This document shows positions 45,925 through 55,699 of a stretch of DNA of 64,000 bases, piece by piece. The notes beneath the pieces are model-generated. The model saw only the letters and a program-made list of their open reading frames with translations, did no database searches and was not told the origin of the DNA. Every line of letters begins with the position of its first letter. Positions within the stretch are counted from its first letter, which is position 1. The DNA is taken from the NCBI RefSeq assembly GCF_003287975.1, contig NZ_QMKQ01000008.1, positions 1 through 64,000 on the forward strand, written 5' to 3'. This stretch comes from Arthrobacter sp. AQ5-05 (GTDB taxonomy: Bacteria > Actinomycetota > Actinomycetes > Actinomycetales > Micrococcaceae). The position numbers and the translations under genes are program-made.

Positions 45925-45942
45925 ACTGAATAGCCATTCAGT
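45925..45942. promoter_or_regulatory. TetR operator, copy 2 (catabolic operon)
   Basis: ACTGAAT-AGCC-ATTCAGT is a perfect palindrome with 7-bp arms, 32 bases before the GTG of the dehydrogenase gene. Copy 1 matches it at 15 of 18 positions in the reverse orientation. Confidence 0.75.
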
Positions 45943-45974
45943 AAGAATCAAATGCATGGACTAGGAGTCGCCCC

Positions 45975-47186
45975 GTGTCGGTCGTGGTCGAGAAGAAAAA
46001 GCAGGACCTCAAAACGTCATCCTTGCTGGAGGTGTCATGGACCGACCCGGTCACCGGCGCCCAGGGGTTTCTGGTGATCGACCGCCTGGTGCGGGGCGTT
46101 TGCAGCGGTGGGCTGCGCATGCGCAAGGGCTGCACCCTGGAGGAAGTGCGCGGGTTGGCCCAGGGCATGACGCTGAAGGAAAGCCTGCATTACAACCCGA
46201 ACGGCCGCTACGTCCCCCTTGGAGGTGCCAAGGGCGGCATCGACTGCGACCCGCACGATCCGCAGATGCGGGGGGTGCTCAAGCGCTACCTCCAGGGAAT
46301 CGGAGCCCTCCTTCGGGCTCACTGGACCATGGGCGAAGACCTCGGCCTCCAGCAGAAGCTCATCGACGAGGTGATTCAGGAACTGGGGCTGGAAAGTTCT
46401 ATCCAGGCCGTGTACCCGTTGCTTTCGGACCCTGAAGAGGCCATCGCACGGCTGCGCCAGGCCTTCGGCATCGATGTTGACGGGGTGGGCCTCGGGGAAT
46501 TGGTGGGCGGGCTGGGCGTTGCCGAGTCCGTGCTCACGGCGTTGGACCAGCTCGGCCGGCCTCGTGTCGGTTCCCGCGTGGTCATCCAGGGCTTTGGCTC
46601 CATGGGCGGCGCCACGGCACGGTACCTGAATCAGGCCGGGATGCTCGTGGTGGGAATCGCCGACGCCAACGGCGTCATGGCCAACCCGAACGGGCTGGAC
46701 GTGGAAGCGCTCCTGAAGTCGCGCAATTCCTTTGGCGAGATCGACCGGGCGGGCTTGCGTCCAGAGGACGTGGAACTGCCGCGTGGACAGTGGCTCGCCG
46801 TCGAAACCGATGTCCTGGTGCCGGCGGCGATCTCGTACTGCATCACCGCTGAGAACCAACACGAGGTTGCGGCTTCCGTGATTGTCGAGGCCGCCAACAT
46901 GCCCGTGCTCCGGGAGGCCGAGGACTTGTTGACGGCCCGCGGCATCCAGGTGGTTCCCGACTTTGTTTCCAACTCCGCCACCAATGCGTGGTGGTGGTGG
47001 ACGCTCTTTGGCGACCTCGAGGCCGACCTCGGGCAGTCTGAGCACAAGATCCGCAGCGAAATGAGCCGAATAGTCACCGACATGTTTGGCCGTGCGGACA
47101 CCGACGGCGTCACCCTCCGAGATGCCGCACTGGCCTTCACGCAGGACCAGCTGCGCGACATCGACGCGCAGTTCGGGTTGGCATGA
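45975..47186 (+). CDS. Divergent Glu/Leu/Phe/Val dehydrogenase family protein
   Basis: A 403-aa amino-acid dehydrogenase homologue, expected to turn an amino acid into a 2-oxo acid with NAD(P). VPLGGAKGGIDCD holds the substrate lysines and GFGSMGGATARYL the Rossmann loop. The Asp of MGEDLGL stands where relatives have PAPDVGT, and VSNSATNAWWWWTLFG replaces the usual Asn-Ala-Gly-Gly-Val block, so the pocket must differ from that of glutamate or leucine enzymes. GTG 45975 has AGGAG at eight bases. First gene of the catabolic run. Confidence 0.82.
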   Translation: MSVVVEKKKQDLKTSSLLEVSWTDPVTGAQGFLVIDRLVRGVCSGGLRMRKGCTLEEVRGLAQGMTLKESLHYNPNGRYVPLGGAKGGIDCDPHDPQMRGVLKRYLQGIGALLRAHWTMGEDLGLQQKLIDEVIQELGLESSIQAVYPLLSDPEEAIARLRQAFGIDVDGVGLGELVGGLGVAESVLTALDQLGRPRVGSRVVIQGFGSMGGATARYLNQAGMLVVGIADANGVMANPNGLDVEALLKSRNSFGEIDRAGLRPEDVELPRGQWLAVETDVLVPAAISYCITAENQHEVAASVIVEAANMPVLREAEDLLTARGIQVVPDFVSNSATNAWWWWTLFGDLEADLGQSEHKIRSEMSRIVTDMFGRADTDGVTLRDAALAFTQDQLRDIDAQFGLA

Positions 47187-49228
47187 TCCCCCCGGATTCC
47201 TCCCTCGCCCCGTTCCGCAATCCGCGCTCCGTGGCAATTGTCGGGGCCTCGGACGACCACGCCAAGTGGGGCTACTGGTTGGCTCGCGGGGCGTTGACGG
47301 GGCGCCCCGAGCGTGCGGTGTTCCTGGTCAACGCAAAGGTCAACTTCGTTCAGGGCGAGAAGGCCTACCCCAAGGTTTCTTCCCTGCCGGAAGTTCCGGA
47401 ACTCGTGGTGCTGAGCATCCCAGCACGGTTCGTTGCCGAGGTCGTCGAGGACGCCTTGGCCGCGGGGTCCAAGGCATTTTTGGGCATCACCGCCGGAGTC
47501 CCCGGTGAGGAGTCCTTGAAGAGACGGATCAGCGAGAAGGGAGCCAGAATCATCGGGCCCAACAGCCTTGGTTTGTTCGACGCCGCCTCGAAATTGCAGC
47601 TGGCGTGGGGTCACTTCACCCCCGGTCATCTGGCCATCGTCTCCCAGAGCGGTCAGCTGGGATCTGAACTGGCCATCCTGGGTGCCCGGGCCGGCTTGGG
47701 AGTCTCCCGCTTCGTTTCCGTGGGCAACCAGCTGGATGTCAATGCAGCCGAGATCCTCGGCGACCTGGCGGACCACGAGGAAACCAAGATCGTGGCCCTG
47801 TACCTGGAAAGCTTTTGCGGCGGCGCCCGGCTTGTCGAAACAATCCGCGCCCTCACCCTGGCAGGGAAGACCACGCTGGTGCTCACCACCGGCGCTTCCG
47901 ACGGGAGCCAGCGACTGGCCAGGTCGCACACGGGTTCGCTGACTTCCGCACTGGTCACCGTGGACGCTGCCTGCCGCGCCGCGGGGGCCATTCGCGTCAA
48001 CACCCCTGCCGAGCTCATCAACCTCGCACGGTACCTAAGCGTCGCGGACAAGCCCGCGGGCCGCCGCACCGCGCTCATCAGCGACAGCGGTGGGCAAGGA
48101 GGGATCGCCGCGGACGTCGCGGCGCGGACAGGGCTGCAGGGCACGGTCTTTTCCGACGCCCTCCAGCGAAGGCTCGCAGCCATCCTTCCGGCGGGCGCAG
48201 CGGTGTGCAACCCCGTCGACCTGGCCGGTGCCGGCGAGGCAAACCTCCACGTCTACGCCGATGTGGTCGAGGCGCTGAAGGACTCGGGCGAAGTGGATGC
48301 GGTGGTGCTCTCCGGCTACTTCGGGCGCTACGGGGAAGACACCCCGGCGCTCGGACTCCTCGAGCTGGAGGTCGCGGACCGGCTTGCGGCACTGGCCGAC
48401 GGTTCATGCCTCGCTCTGGCCGTGCACAGCCTCAGCGACAGCTCCCCCGTCGTCGGGCGATTGTGGGAGCGTGGCGTCCCGTGCTACCCGGGCATCGAAT
48501 TTGCCCTAGAGGCCCTGGCCTCGGCGGCCCGGCTTGCCGAGGCACCGGGACGCCCGCTCAGTGCAACTGCGCGCACGGTCCGGGAGCCGGACCCCGGCTA
48601 CTGGTCGGCGCGCGGGCTGCTGGCCGAGCTGGGAATCGACGCGCCGGCAGGCATGCTGGCACTGAACCGCGAAGACGTATCCCGGGCCGGGCGGATGTTG
48701 ACGTATCCGCTGGTGTTGAAGGCCGGTTGGCTGGAACACAAGAGCGAGCACGGCGGCGTGAAGCTGGGTCTGGGTTCGGCCGAGCAGTTGCTCGCGGCTT
48801 TCGATGAGATGCATCGACTCCTGGGTGACGGACAGTATGTCGTGGAGGAACAGGACATGCGGGAGAACACAGTCGAGGTGCTCGTGGGTGCCCGCCGGGA
48901 CAGGGATTTCGGTGCGGTGATCACCGTCGGAGCCGGTGGAACCGAAACCGAACTCCACAAGGACATCAGCGTGGAACTTGCCCCCGTGGACGAAGCCACC
49001 GCCCTGACGATGATCGGCAGGCTCAAGTGCCTGCCGCTGCTCCAAGGGTGGCGCGGACGGCCAGCCACCGACATCGCGGCCCTGGCCCGGATCGTGGTTG
49101 CGGTTTCCGAGGCTGTCGCGGCGACCGAAAGCATCACGGAATTTGAAGTAAACCCCATCCGAGTGGCCGCGTCCGGCGCACTGGCTGTAGACGCGCTGGT
49201 GCTGTCCAAGGCCACGGCAAGAGTATGA
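47183..49228 (+). CDS. NDP-forming acyl-CoA synthetase (acetate-CoA ligase family)
   Basis: A 681-aa single-chain enzyme with a CoA-binding domain (VAIVGASDDHAKWG), a succinyl-CoA-ligase-like domain with the phospho-His in ARSHTGSL at about residue 252, and a C-terminal ATP-grasp domain (YPLVLKAGWLEHKSEHGGV). It makes an acyl-CoA from an acid and ATP, or the reverse. ATG 47183 overlaps the dehydrogenase stop. It likely activates the acid formed in this pathway. Confidence 0.88.
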   Translation: MIPPDSSLAPFRNPRSVAIVGASDDHAKWGYWLARGALTGRPERAVFLVNAKVNFVQGEKAYPKVSSLPEVPELVVLSIPARFVAEVVEDALAAGSKAFLGITAGVPGEESLKRRISEKGARIIGPNSLGLFDAASKLQLAWGHFTPGHLAIVSQSGQLGSELAILGARAGLGVSRFVSVGNQLDVNAAEILGDLADHEETKIVALYLESFCGGARLVETIRALTLAGKTTLVLTTGASDGSQRLARSHTGSLTSALVTVDAACRAAGAIRVNTPAELINLARYLSVADKPAGRRTALISDSGGQGGIAADVAARTGLQGTVFSDALQRRLAAILPAGAAVCNPVDLAGAGEANLHVYADVVEALKDSGEVDAVVLSGYFGRYGEDTPALGLLELEVADRLAALADGSCLALAVHSLSDSSPVVGRLWERGVPCYPGIEFALEALASAARLAEAPGRPLSATARTVREPDPGYWSARGLLAELGIDAPAGMLALNREDVSRAGRMLTYPLVLKAGWLEHKSEHGGVKLGLGSAEQLLAAFDEMHRLLGDGQYVVEEQDMRENTVEVLVGARRDRDFGAVITVGAGGTETELHKDISVELAPVDEATALTMIGRLKCLPLLQGWRGRPATDIAALARIVVAVSEAVAATESITEFEVNPIRVAASGALAVDALVLSKATARV

Positions 49229-49239
49229 AGGAGAACATC

Positions 49240-50046
49240 ATGATCGTCCCGGACATCAGCACCGAATTCCGCGACAAGGTGGCAGTGGTAACCGGAGGAG
49301 GCTCGGGCATTGGCCGCGCCATCGCCCAACGCTATGCGGCAGCAGGCGGCAAGGTCGTCGTGTTGGGGCGCCGCGAGGAACCGCTGCAGGAAACCGTCCG
49401 GCTCATCACCGAAGCGGGCGGGCAAGCCGGCCACGTTTCCTGCGATGTGCGCGACGCCCAGGGCATGGCCGAGGCCATCGATGCGGTGGCAGCCGAGGAA
49501 GGCCGCCTGGATGCCCTGGTGAACAATGCGGCAGGCAACTTCATTGCCGCCGGCGAAGACCTGAGCCCCAACGGGTGGAAGGCGGTGATCGACATCGTCC
49601 TGAACGGCACCTTCTACGCCACCCATGCTGCCGCCCAGCACATGCTGGCGGCGGGCTCGGGCAGCATCCTGAACGTCATCGCCACCTATGCCTGGCACGG
49701 CCACCCCGGCACGGTCCACAGCGCCGCGGCCAAGGGCGGCGTCGTCGCCATGACCCGCACCCTGGCCGTGGAATGGGCCGCCCGCGGCGTGCGCGTCAAC
49801 TGCATTGCACCGGGTCCGACCGAGACCGAGGGCGCCGGTGCCGCCCTGTGGGGCACCGAAGCCGCGCGCGCCAGGGTCTTGGGCGGAGTCCCCGCCGGGC
49901 GTTTCGCCAGCCCCGCGGAGATCGCCGAGTCGGCCTCCTACCTGTTGGGCCCCCGCGCCGACTACATCACCGGTGAGGTCATGGTGGTCGACGGAGGGCA
50001 GTGGCTGGGCAAGTCCGTCTACACCGCCTCGGGGGCCAACGCATGA
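49240..50046 (+). CDS. 2,4-dienoyl-CoA reductase-type SDR
   Basis: A 268-aa short-chain dehydrogenase. TGGGSGIGRAIA binds the cofactor. NNAAGNF and the active-site area GTVHSAAAKGGV, which lacks the usual catalytic Tyr but keeps Ser/Lys, are marks of the dienoyl-CoA/enoyl-CoA reductase branch (YkuF/DECR). It may remove an extra double bond or reduce an enoyl-CoA. ATG 49240 has GGAG at a good distance; ATG 49225 overlaps the previous stop and would add five residues. Confidence 0.83.
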   Translation: MIVPDISTEFRDKVAVVTGGGSGIGRAIAQRYAAAGGKVVVLGRREEPLQETVRLITEAGGQAGHVSCDVRDAQGMAEAIDAVAAEEGRLDALVNNAAGNFIAAGEDLSPNGWKAVIDIVLNGTFYATHAAAQHMLAAGSGSILNVIATYAWHGHPGTVHSAAAKGGVVAMTRTLAVEWAARGVRVNCIAPGPTETEGAGAALWGTEAARARVLGGVPAGRFASPAEIAESASYLLGPRADYITGEVMVVDGGQWLGKSVYTASGANA

Positions 50047-51656
50047 GCCCCATGACCGGCGGGCAGGCGCTGATCGCTGCCCTCGCCGCCCACGGCGTCG
50101 ACACGATCTTCGGCATCCCGGGCACCCACAACCTGGCGGCCTATGCGGCCATGCCGGCCTACGGCATCACCCATGTCTCCACGCGCCACGAACAGGGTGC
50201 AGGCTATGCGGCCGACGGCTATGCCCGGTCCTCGGGACGACCCGGGGTGGTGGTGACCACCACCGGTCCGGCAATCCTCAACGCCGCGGCGGCCGCCGCG
50301 CAGTCCTACTCGGATTCCGTGCCGGTGCTGTTCATCTCCCCCGGGATGCCGTTGCGCCACCCGGGGCGCGGCAACGGGCTGCTGCACGAGATCAAGAACC
50401 AAGGCGCCGCACTGGATGCGGTCGTGGCCTACAGCCACCGAGTCACTTCGGTCGCGGAGATCCCGCTGGCCGTTGCTCAGGCGTTTGCCTTCATGGGCAC
50501 CGGCAGGCCGCGCCCCGTCCACCTGGAAGTCCCTCTTGACCTGCTCGACGAGGTCGCCGAGATTTCCATCGTGCCACCGGTCGCCGCCGGCTTGTTGGGT
50601 GCTCCCCCCGCAGCCGTGGCAGCAGCCGCCGCGGCGCTGTCCGCCGGCCAACGCCCACTGGTCCTGGTCGGCGGCGGGGCATCCCGGGCCGCCGACCAAG
50701 TCAAGGCCGTTGCAGAGGCACTGGGCGCCCCGGTCCTGGCCACAACCAACGGCAAGGGCATCCTGCCCGAGGACCACGAGCTGGCCGTCGGCGCCGGGCT
50801 GCAGCATCCCAGCGTGATGGCAGCAGTCGGTGACGCCGACATCGTCTTGGCCATCGGAACGGAACTTGCACCATCCGATTGGTGGCTCGGGCTGCCGTCG
50901 TTGGAAGGCAAGCTGGTCCGCATCGACATCGATGCGACCGCCATCAGCACCAACGCCGTCCCCAGCCACGGGCTGGTCGGTGACAGCGCAGCAGTGTTGG
51001 AGTCGCTGATGATGCACCTTGCAGCCGGAAGCGACGATCCCAACCGCACCGCCATCAAGCGCACCGCGGCGCTGCGCGAGGGCTTCACTGCAGATGCCCG
51101 TGCCGAGGGCGGACCGTGGCTGGAGATCGTCGCGGCGATCGAGGCCGCCCTGCCGCGCGATGCCATCGTGGCCGGCGACAGCGCCATGGCCTGCTACTAC
51201 GGCGCGCTGTCCAACCTGCCCCTGCACCGCCCCAACGCTTTCCTGTATCCCACGGGCGTGGGCACCCTGGGCTACGGGCTGCCCGCGGGGATCGGGGCAA
51301 AGGTCGCCAACCCCGATGCCCCGGTGCTGGTCTTGCAGGGGGACGGCGGCATCATGTTCACCATCGCCGAGCTTGCCACCGCCGCCGAGCTGGGCATCGC
51401 CCTTCCCATCGTTGTCGTGGACAACGGAGGGTATGGGGAAATCCACAACGAAATGGTCGACCGCGGCTCACCGGTGCATTCCGTGGCTCTGGGCCACCCG
51501 GATTTCCCTGCCTTGGCACGCTCAATGGGATGCCACGGGGTAGCCGTGGCCAACGCCGATGAACTCGCCGCAGGCATCAAGGTCGCGCTCGATTCGGACA
51601 GGCCCACATTGCTGCACATCCGTGAGCACAGCCGCGCCTCGGAGGGCATGGGCTAG
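50043..51656 (+). CDS. ThDP-dependent 2-oxo acid decarboxylase, AruI-like
   Basis: A 537-aa three-domain ThDP enzyme. The activating Glu is in STRHEQGAGYAADGYAR. The ThDP motif begins at GDGG near residue 440 and ends at VDNGGYGE. GNGLLHEIKNQ is close to the corresponding LHE block of AruI, the 5-guanidino-2-oxopentanoate decarboxylase of the arginine transaminase route. It would decarboxylate the 2-oxo acid made by the first enzyme. A 2-hydroxyacyl-CoA lyase role is the main alternative. ATG 50043 overlaps the SDR stop. Confidence 0.8.
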   Translation: MSPMTGGQALIAALAAHGVDTIFGIPGTHNLAAYAAMPAYGITHVSTRHEQGAGYAADGYARSSGRPGVVVTTTGPAILNAAAAAAQSYSDSVPVLFISPGMPLRHPGRGNGLLHEIKNQGAALDAVVAYSHRVTSVAEIPLAVAQAFAFMGTGRPRPVHLEVPLDLLDEVAEISIVPPVAAGLLGAPPAAVAAAAAALSAGQRPLVLVGGGASRAADQVKAVAEALGAPVLATTNGKGILPEDHELAVGAGLQHPSVMAAVGDADIVLAIGTELAPSDWWLGLPSLEGKLVRIDIDATAISTNAVPSHGLVGDSAAVLESLMMHLAAGSDDPNRTAIKRTAALREGFTADARAEGGPWLEIVAAIEAALPRDAIVAGDSAMACYYGALSNLPLHRPNAFLYPTGVGTLGYGLPAGIGAKVANPDAPVLVLQGDGGIMFTIAELATAAELGIALPIVVVDNGGYGEIHNEMVDRGSPVHSVALGHPDFPALARSMGCHGVAVANADELAAGIKVALDSDRPTLLHIREHSRASEGMG

Positions 51657-51762
51657 GCCTGCTTCAACGCCGGTCCCGGGCGCTGCGCCGCGGGCATTCC
51701 GCATGGAACTGCCACTGAAACACACCAACTAGAACCGATCCAAGCACCAGAGGAGAAACAAC

Positions 51763-52920
51763 ATGGCTAAGAACAATGTCGAATACTGGCCGCTGAGCGA
51801 CGAGCAGCGCGCAATTGTGGACCTGTGCAAGGATTTCGCCACAAATGAGATTCGGCCGCGGGGACGCGAAGTCGATGAGGCGGACACCGTTCCGCCCGTG
51901 GACATCTTCCGGAAGGCAGCAGAAATCGGCATTACCGATTTCATGTTGCCGGAGGAATACGGAGGCGGAGGATACACCGACGTCTTTACCCAGTGCCTGG
52001 TCCAGGAACAGCTCTGTTGGGGCGACCCCGGAATCGGCAACTTCATCTGCGCGAATGGCTTCTTTGCCGATCCGGTCCTGGCCCTGGGCTCCGAACTCCA
52101 GAAGAAGCGGTGGCTGTCCTCGCTGACCGGACCCGACGCACTGTTCACTTCGTTGGCCACGACGGAGCCGGGTTCCGGTTCCGACTCGGCTTCCATCGTG
52201 ACCCGTGCCGACAAGGTTCCGGGAGGTTACTCGATCAATGGGCAGAAGTCCTGGATATCAAATGCAGGATTGGCGGACCAGTACGTGGTGTTCGCCAAGA
52301 CCGATCCTTCCGAGCGTTCCAAGGGCGTCACCGCTTTCCTGCTGAAAAAAGGCACCCCGGGAATGAGCTTCGGTGAACCCATGAAGAAGATGGGCCAGCG
52401 GGCGATCGTTTGCCGCGAGATCTTCTTCGACAATGTGTTTGTTCCCGAGGAAGACCGTTTGGGCGATGAAGGGCAGGGCTTCTACGGCCTGATGAAGACC
52501 TTCGATGTCTCCCGCGTTGTGCTTGCCGCAGCGGCGACCGGCGCCGCCCGGGCGGCCTACGAGTATGCACTGGAATACGCCCGCACCCGGACACAATTCG
52601 GCAAGCCGATCATCGAGCACCAGGCGGTGGCATTCCGCCTGGCTGACATGGCTACCCGCATTGAGTCCTCGTGGCTGATGACACTGCACGCTGCCCGACA
52701 ACTGGATGCGGGGGAAGACGTGAATGGTCTGGCCGCGATGGCCAAATTGCAGGCTTCCGAAACGGCCATGTTCTGCACGTGGGCAGCGGTGCAAACACTC
52801 GGCGGCTGGGGCTACTCCCGCGAATACCCGGTGGAGCAGTGGATGCGTGACGTCAAACTGGAGGAAATCGAAGAAGGCACCTCGGACATCATGCGCCTGG
52901 TGATCTCCCGCAACCTCTAG
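51763..52920 (+). CDS. Acyl-CoA dehydrogenase
   Basis: A 385-aa FAD acyl-CoA dehydrogenase. TTEPGSGSDSA binds FAD and substrate, RTQFGKPI is in the C-terminal helical domain, and the catalytic Glu is in EEIEEGTSDIMRL. It oxidises an acyl-CoA to the 2-enoyl-CoA and gives electrons to the ETF encoded next to it. ATG 51763 follows AGAGGAGAAA. A 106-bp gap before it may hold an internal promoter. Confidence 0.92.
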   Translation: MAKNNVEYWPLSDEQRAIVDLCKDFATNEIRPRGREVDEADTVPPVDIFRKAAEIGITDFMLPEEYGGGGYTDVFTQCLVQEQLCWGDPGIGNFICANGFFADPVLALGSELQKKRWLSSLTGPDALFTSLATTEPGSGSDSASIVTRADKVPGGYSINGQKSWISNAGLADQYVVFAKTDPSERSKGVTAFLLKKGTPGMSFGEPMKKMGQRAIVCREIFFDNVFVPEEDRLGDEGQGFYGLMKTFDVSRVVLAAAATGAARAAYEYALEYARTRTQFGKPIIEHQAVAFRLADMATRIESSWLMTLHAARQLDAGEDVNGLAAMAKLQASETAMFCTWAAVQTLGGWGYSREYPVEQWMRDVKLEEIEEGTSDIMRLVISRNL

Positions 52921-52979
52921 CATCCCCATCCATGGTTTCGGTTCCGAAGCCCGGTCATTGAAAGACAAGGAAAAGCAGC

Positions 52980-53747
52980 GTGAAAATTGCAGTGTTGGTA
53001 AAGCAGGTGCCTGACACAGGCGAACAGCGCACCCTCGACCCCATCACGGGGTTGGTGGATCGCCGCGGCGAAAACGTGCTTGACGAGATCAACGAGCGAG
53101 CCCTGGAAGTGGCATTGCGCTACAAGGATGCCAACAAGGGAACTGAGGTGGTCGTCGTTTCCATGGGCCCGGACACACTCACGAAGGGGCTGCGGAAGGC
53201 ACTTTCAATGGGTGCGGATGCGGCACTTCAGGTCCTCGACGATGCCCTGGCCGGGGCCGACGCCGGACGCACGGCCGCGGTCCTGGCCTGCGCCGTGCGT
53301 TCGCTGGCGGTCGATGTGGTGGTGGCCGGGAACGAATCCACGGATGGCCGCAGCGGTGTTGTCCCGGCCATGGTGGCCGAGCACCTGTCGTTGCCGTTGC
53401 TCAGCGCCCTTGACGCTGTTGAGCTGTCGGAAGTCGAGGTCTTGGGACAGCGCAGCACGGCAACCGGGTCGCTGCGGGCCAGCGTCCCGCTGCCGGCAGT
53501 CATCTCCGTCACCGAGCGCTCTGCCGAGGCCCGGTTCCCCAGCTTCAAGGGAATCATGACAGCCAAACGCAAGGTGTTGACGGTGATGTCGGTTGCCCAA
53601 TTGGGGCAATTGCCTGGCAATACGGGCCAGACCAGCATCCTGTCCACGCTGCGCAGCCCGGCCCGGCCCGCAGGGCGACGGATCGTCGATGAAGGAAACG
53701 CCGGCCACGAGTTGGCCCAGTTCCTGCGCTCCGGCAGCTTGATCTAG
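52980..53747 (+). CDS. etfB: Electron transfer flavoprotein beta subunit
   Basis: A 255-aa Etf[18 protein letters not shown] opens the AMP-binding domain, and [26 protein letters not shown]-like ([11 protein letters not shown]) and [13 protein letters not shown] blocks follow. GTG 52980 has AAGGAAAAG upstream. With EtfA it carries electrons from the acyl-CoA dehydrogenase. Its tail of about 30 residues is longer than normal. Confidence 0.92.
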   Translation: MKIAVLVKQVPDTGEQRTLDPITGLVDRRGENVLDEINERALEVALRYKDANKGTEVVVVSMGPDTLTKGLRKALSMGADAALQVLDDALAGADAGRTAAVLACAVRSLAVDVVVAGNESTDGRSGVVPAMVAEHLSLPLLSALDAVELSEVEVLGQRSTATGSLRASVPLPAVISVTERSAEARFPSFKGIMTAKRKVLTVMSVAQLGQLPGNTGQTSILSTLRSPARPAGRRIVDEGNAGHELAQFLRSGSLI

Positions 53748-53764
53748 TAGAAAGACGGACCATC

Positions 53765-54736
53765 ATGAAGAATGTCTTGACCCTGATTGAAACCACCGAC
53801 ACGTCAGAACTTGGAAACACGACCGCGGGCTTGTTGGGCGCGGCGTCCAGGATCGGCAACCCCGTCGCCGTGGTTGCCGTGGCCCCCGGCCATGGCTCCG
53901 CGTTGGTCGGTCAGCTCGGAGCCCTCGGAGCAACCCATGTGATCCTTGCCGAGTGCGAGGGAACCGGAAGCCTCCTGGTTGCCCCGGAACTCGAGGCCCT
54001 TTCGGCGGCCGCACGGCAAGTGGATCCGGTGGCCGTGATTGCCGCGAACTCGGTGGCCGGGCGTGATGTGGCTGCCCGGTTCGCCGTTCGGGCGGGTGCA
54101 GGACTCCTTGCAGACGTTGTTGCCGTGGACACGGACGGGGACGCCATCGTGGCAACCCATTCCGTCCTGGGCGGTGACTACACCGTGAAGGCCACCATCA
54201 CCTCCGGCCCCGCAGTCATCACCGTCCGCCAGGGCGCCATCAAGGATATTGCCCCCGCCGCAACGCCAACGTCCGCCACCGTGATAGTCACCCCGGGAAG
54301 CACCGCGGCAACCATCCTCTCCACCACACTGGAGACCACCGGCAGCAATCGGCCGGAGTTGCGTGGCGCCACACGCGTGGTGGCTGGCGGAAGAGGACTT
54401 GGCTCCGCGGAGAACTTCATCCTTGTCGATGAATTGGCGGACAAATTGGGTGCCGCGGTGGGTGCATCGCGCGCCGCGGTGGACGCCGGCTATGTGGAAC
54501 AAGGTGCCCAAGTGGGCCAGACCGGGGTCAGTGTGTCCCCAGACCTCTACATCGCGCTGGGCATTTCGGGGGCGATCCAGCACCGTGCCGGCATGCAGAC
54601 CGCCAAGACCATCGTGGCGATCAATTCCGATGCCTCGGCACCCATCTTCGACGTGGCCGACTTCGGCGTCGTGGGCGATGTTCTCACCGTGGTGCCCCAG
54701 CTGATCAGTGCGCTCGGTGCGCAATCCGACTCATGA
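53765..54736 (+). CDS. etfA: Electron transfer flavoprotein alpha subunit
   Basis: A 323-aa EtfA. The C-terminal FAD domain shows [50 protein letters not shown] (in pieces) and IVAINSD. It starts 17 bases after etfB and its stop overlaps the next gene (ATGA), which encodes a membrane cytochrome b. Confidence 0.92.
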   Translation: MKNVLTLIETTDTSELGNTTAGLLGAASRIGNPVAVVAVAPGHGSALVGQLGALGATHVILAECEGTGSLLVAPELEALSAAARQVDPVAVIAANSVAGRDVAARFAVRAGAGLLADVVAVDTDGDAIVATHSVLGGDYTVKATITSGPAVITVRQGAIKDIAPAATPTSATVIVTPGSTAATILSTTLETTGSNRPELRGATRVVAGGRGLGSAENFILVDELADKLGAAVGASRAAVDAGYVEQGAQVGQTGVSVSPDLYIALGISGAIQHRAGMQTAKTIVAINSDASAPIFDVADFGVVGDVLTVVPQLISALGAQSDS

Positions 54737-55662
54737 CGCTGCTCAAGTCCCGTCCGCCCGGAAGAGGCAGCAAGACACGTGCGATGCTCACTGCGGGTGC
54801 CGGGGTCGCGCTGTTGGTCCTTCTGGTCCTGGCTGCCAAGTGGTTGCGTGGGTTCGAGGGTGTCCAGGATTTCTTGGCGGAGTACACCGGGCATTCAGCG
54901 CTGCCCGAAGGAGCACCGGTGGGGTTGCCGGGCTGGCTGCGCTGGCAACATTTCCTGAACGGTTTCTTCCTGCTGTTGATGGTGCGCACCGGTTGGTTGG
55001 TGCACACCACCACCCGGCCGGCCGCGTACTGGACCCGGAAAAATAAGGGCCTGTTGCGCACCAAGGGGGCGCCCAAGAAGATCAGCCTCGATCTGTGGCT
55101 CCACCTGACCTTGGACATGCTGTGGGTGTTGAACGGAATGGTGTTCGCGGTGTTTTTGCTGGCCACCGGCCAATGGATGCGGATCGTCCCCACCAGCTGG
55201 GATATTTTCCCCAACGCTCTCTCGGCCTTGCTGCAATACGCCTCGTTGGAGTGGCCGTTGGAACAAGGCTGGGTCAATTACAACGCCATGCAGGTCCTGG
55301 CCTACTTCCTGACGGTGTTCATTGCTGCGCCGTTGGCACTTGCCTCGGGCCTAAGGATGTCTCCGGCCTGGCCAAAGAACGCCCCGCTGCTGAACCGGGT
55401 GTTCCCCATCGGGGCATCCCGCGCCATCCATTTGCCGGTCATGTTCTACTTCGTGGGGTTTGTGGTGGTGCATGTGGCCTTGGTTCTTGCCACCGGAGCC
55501 GTGGCGAACCTGAACCACATGTATGCCGGAGGCACGGACGGCAGTTGGGCAGGAGTCGCGGTGTTTGCGCTCTCCCTTGTCCTGATGGTTGCCGGGTGGT
55601 TCATGGCACGCCCGCTGTTCATTCGCCCCATTGCATCCCTGACGGGAAATCTCAGCCGTTGA
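54733..55662 (+). CDS. Membrane cytochrome b561-like protein coupled to ETF
   Basis: A 309-aa protein with six hydrophobic segments. Histidines at helix starts or cores ([33 protein letters not shown]) fit two b hemes as in the cytochrome b561/hydrogenase-b family. It overlaps etfA by four bases. No ETF:quinone oxidoreductase gene is near. I infer that it takes electrons from this ETF, directly or through a partner, to the quinone pool; this is not shown for the family. Confidence 0.75.
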   Translation: MTLLKSRPPGRGSKTRAMLTAGAGVALLVLLVLAAKWLRGFEGVQDFLAEYTGHSALPEGAPVGLPGWLRWQHFLNGFFLLLMVRTGWLVHTTTRPAAYWTRKNKGLLRTKGAPKKISLDLWLHLTLDMLWVLNGMVFAVFLLATGQWMRIVPTSWDIFPNALSALLQYASLEWPLEQGWVNYNAMQVLAYFLTVFIAAPLALASGLRMSPAWPKNAPLLNRVFPIGASRAIHLPVMFYFVGFVVVHVALVLATGAVANLNHMYAGGTDGSWAGVAVFALSLVLMVAGWFMARPLFIRPIASLTGNLSR

Positions 55663-55699
55663 GCCCCGGCACGTCAACATCCTCGAGAAGGAGGGAACC

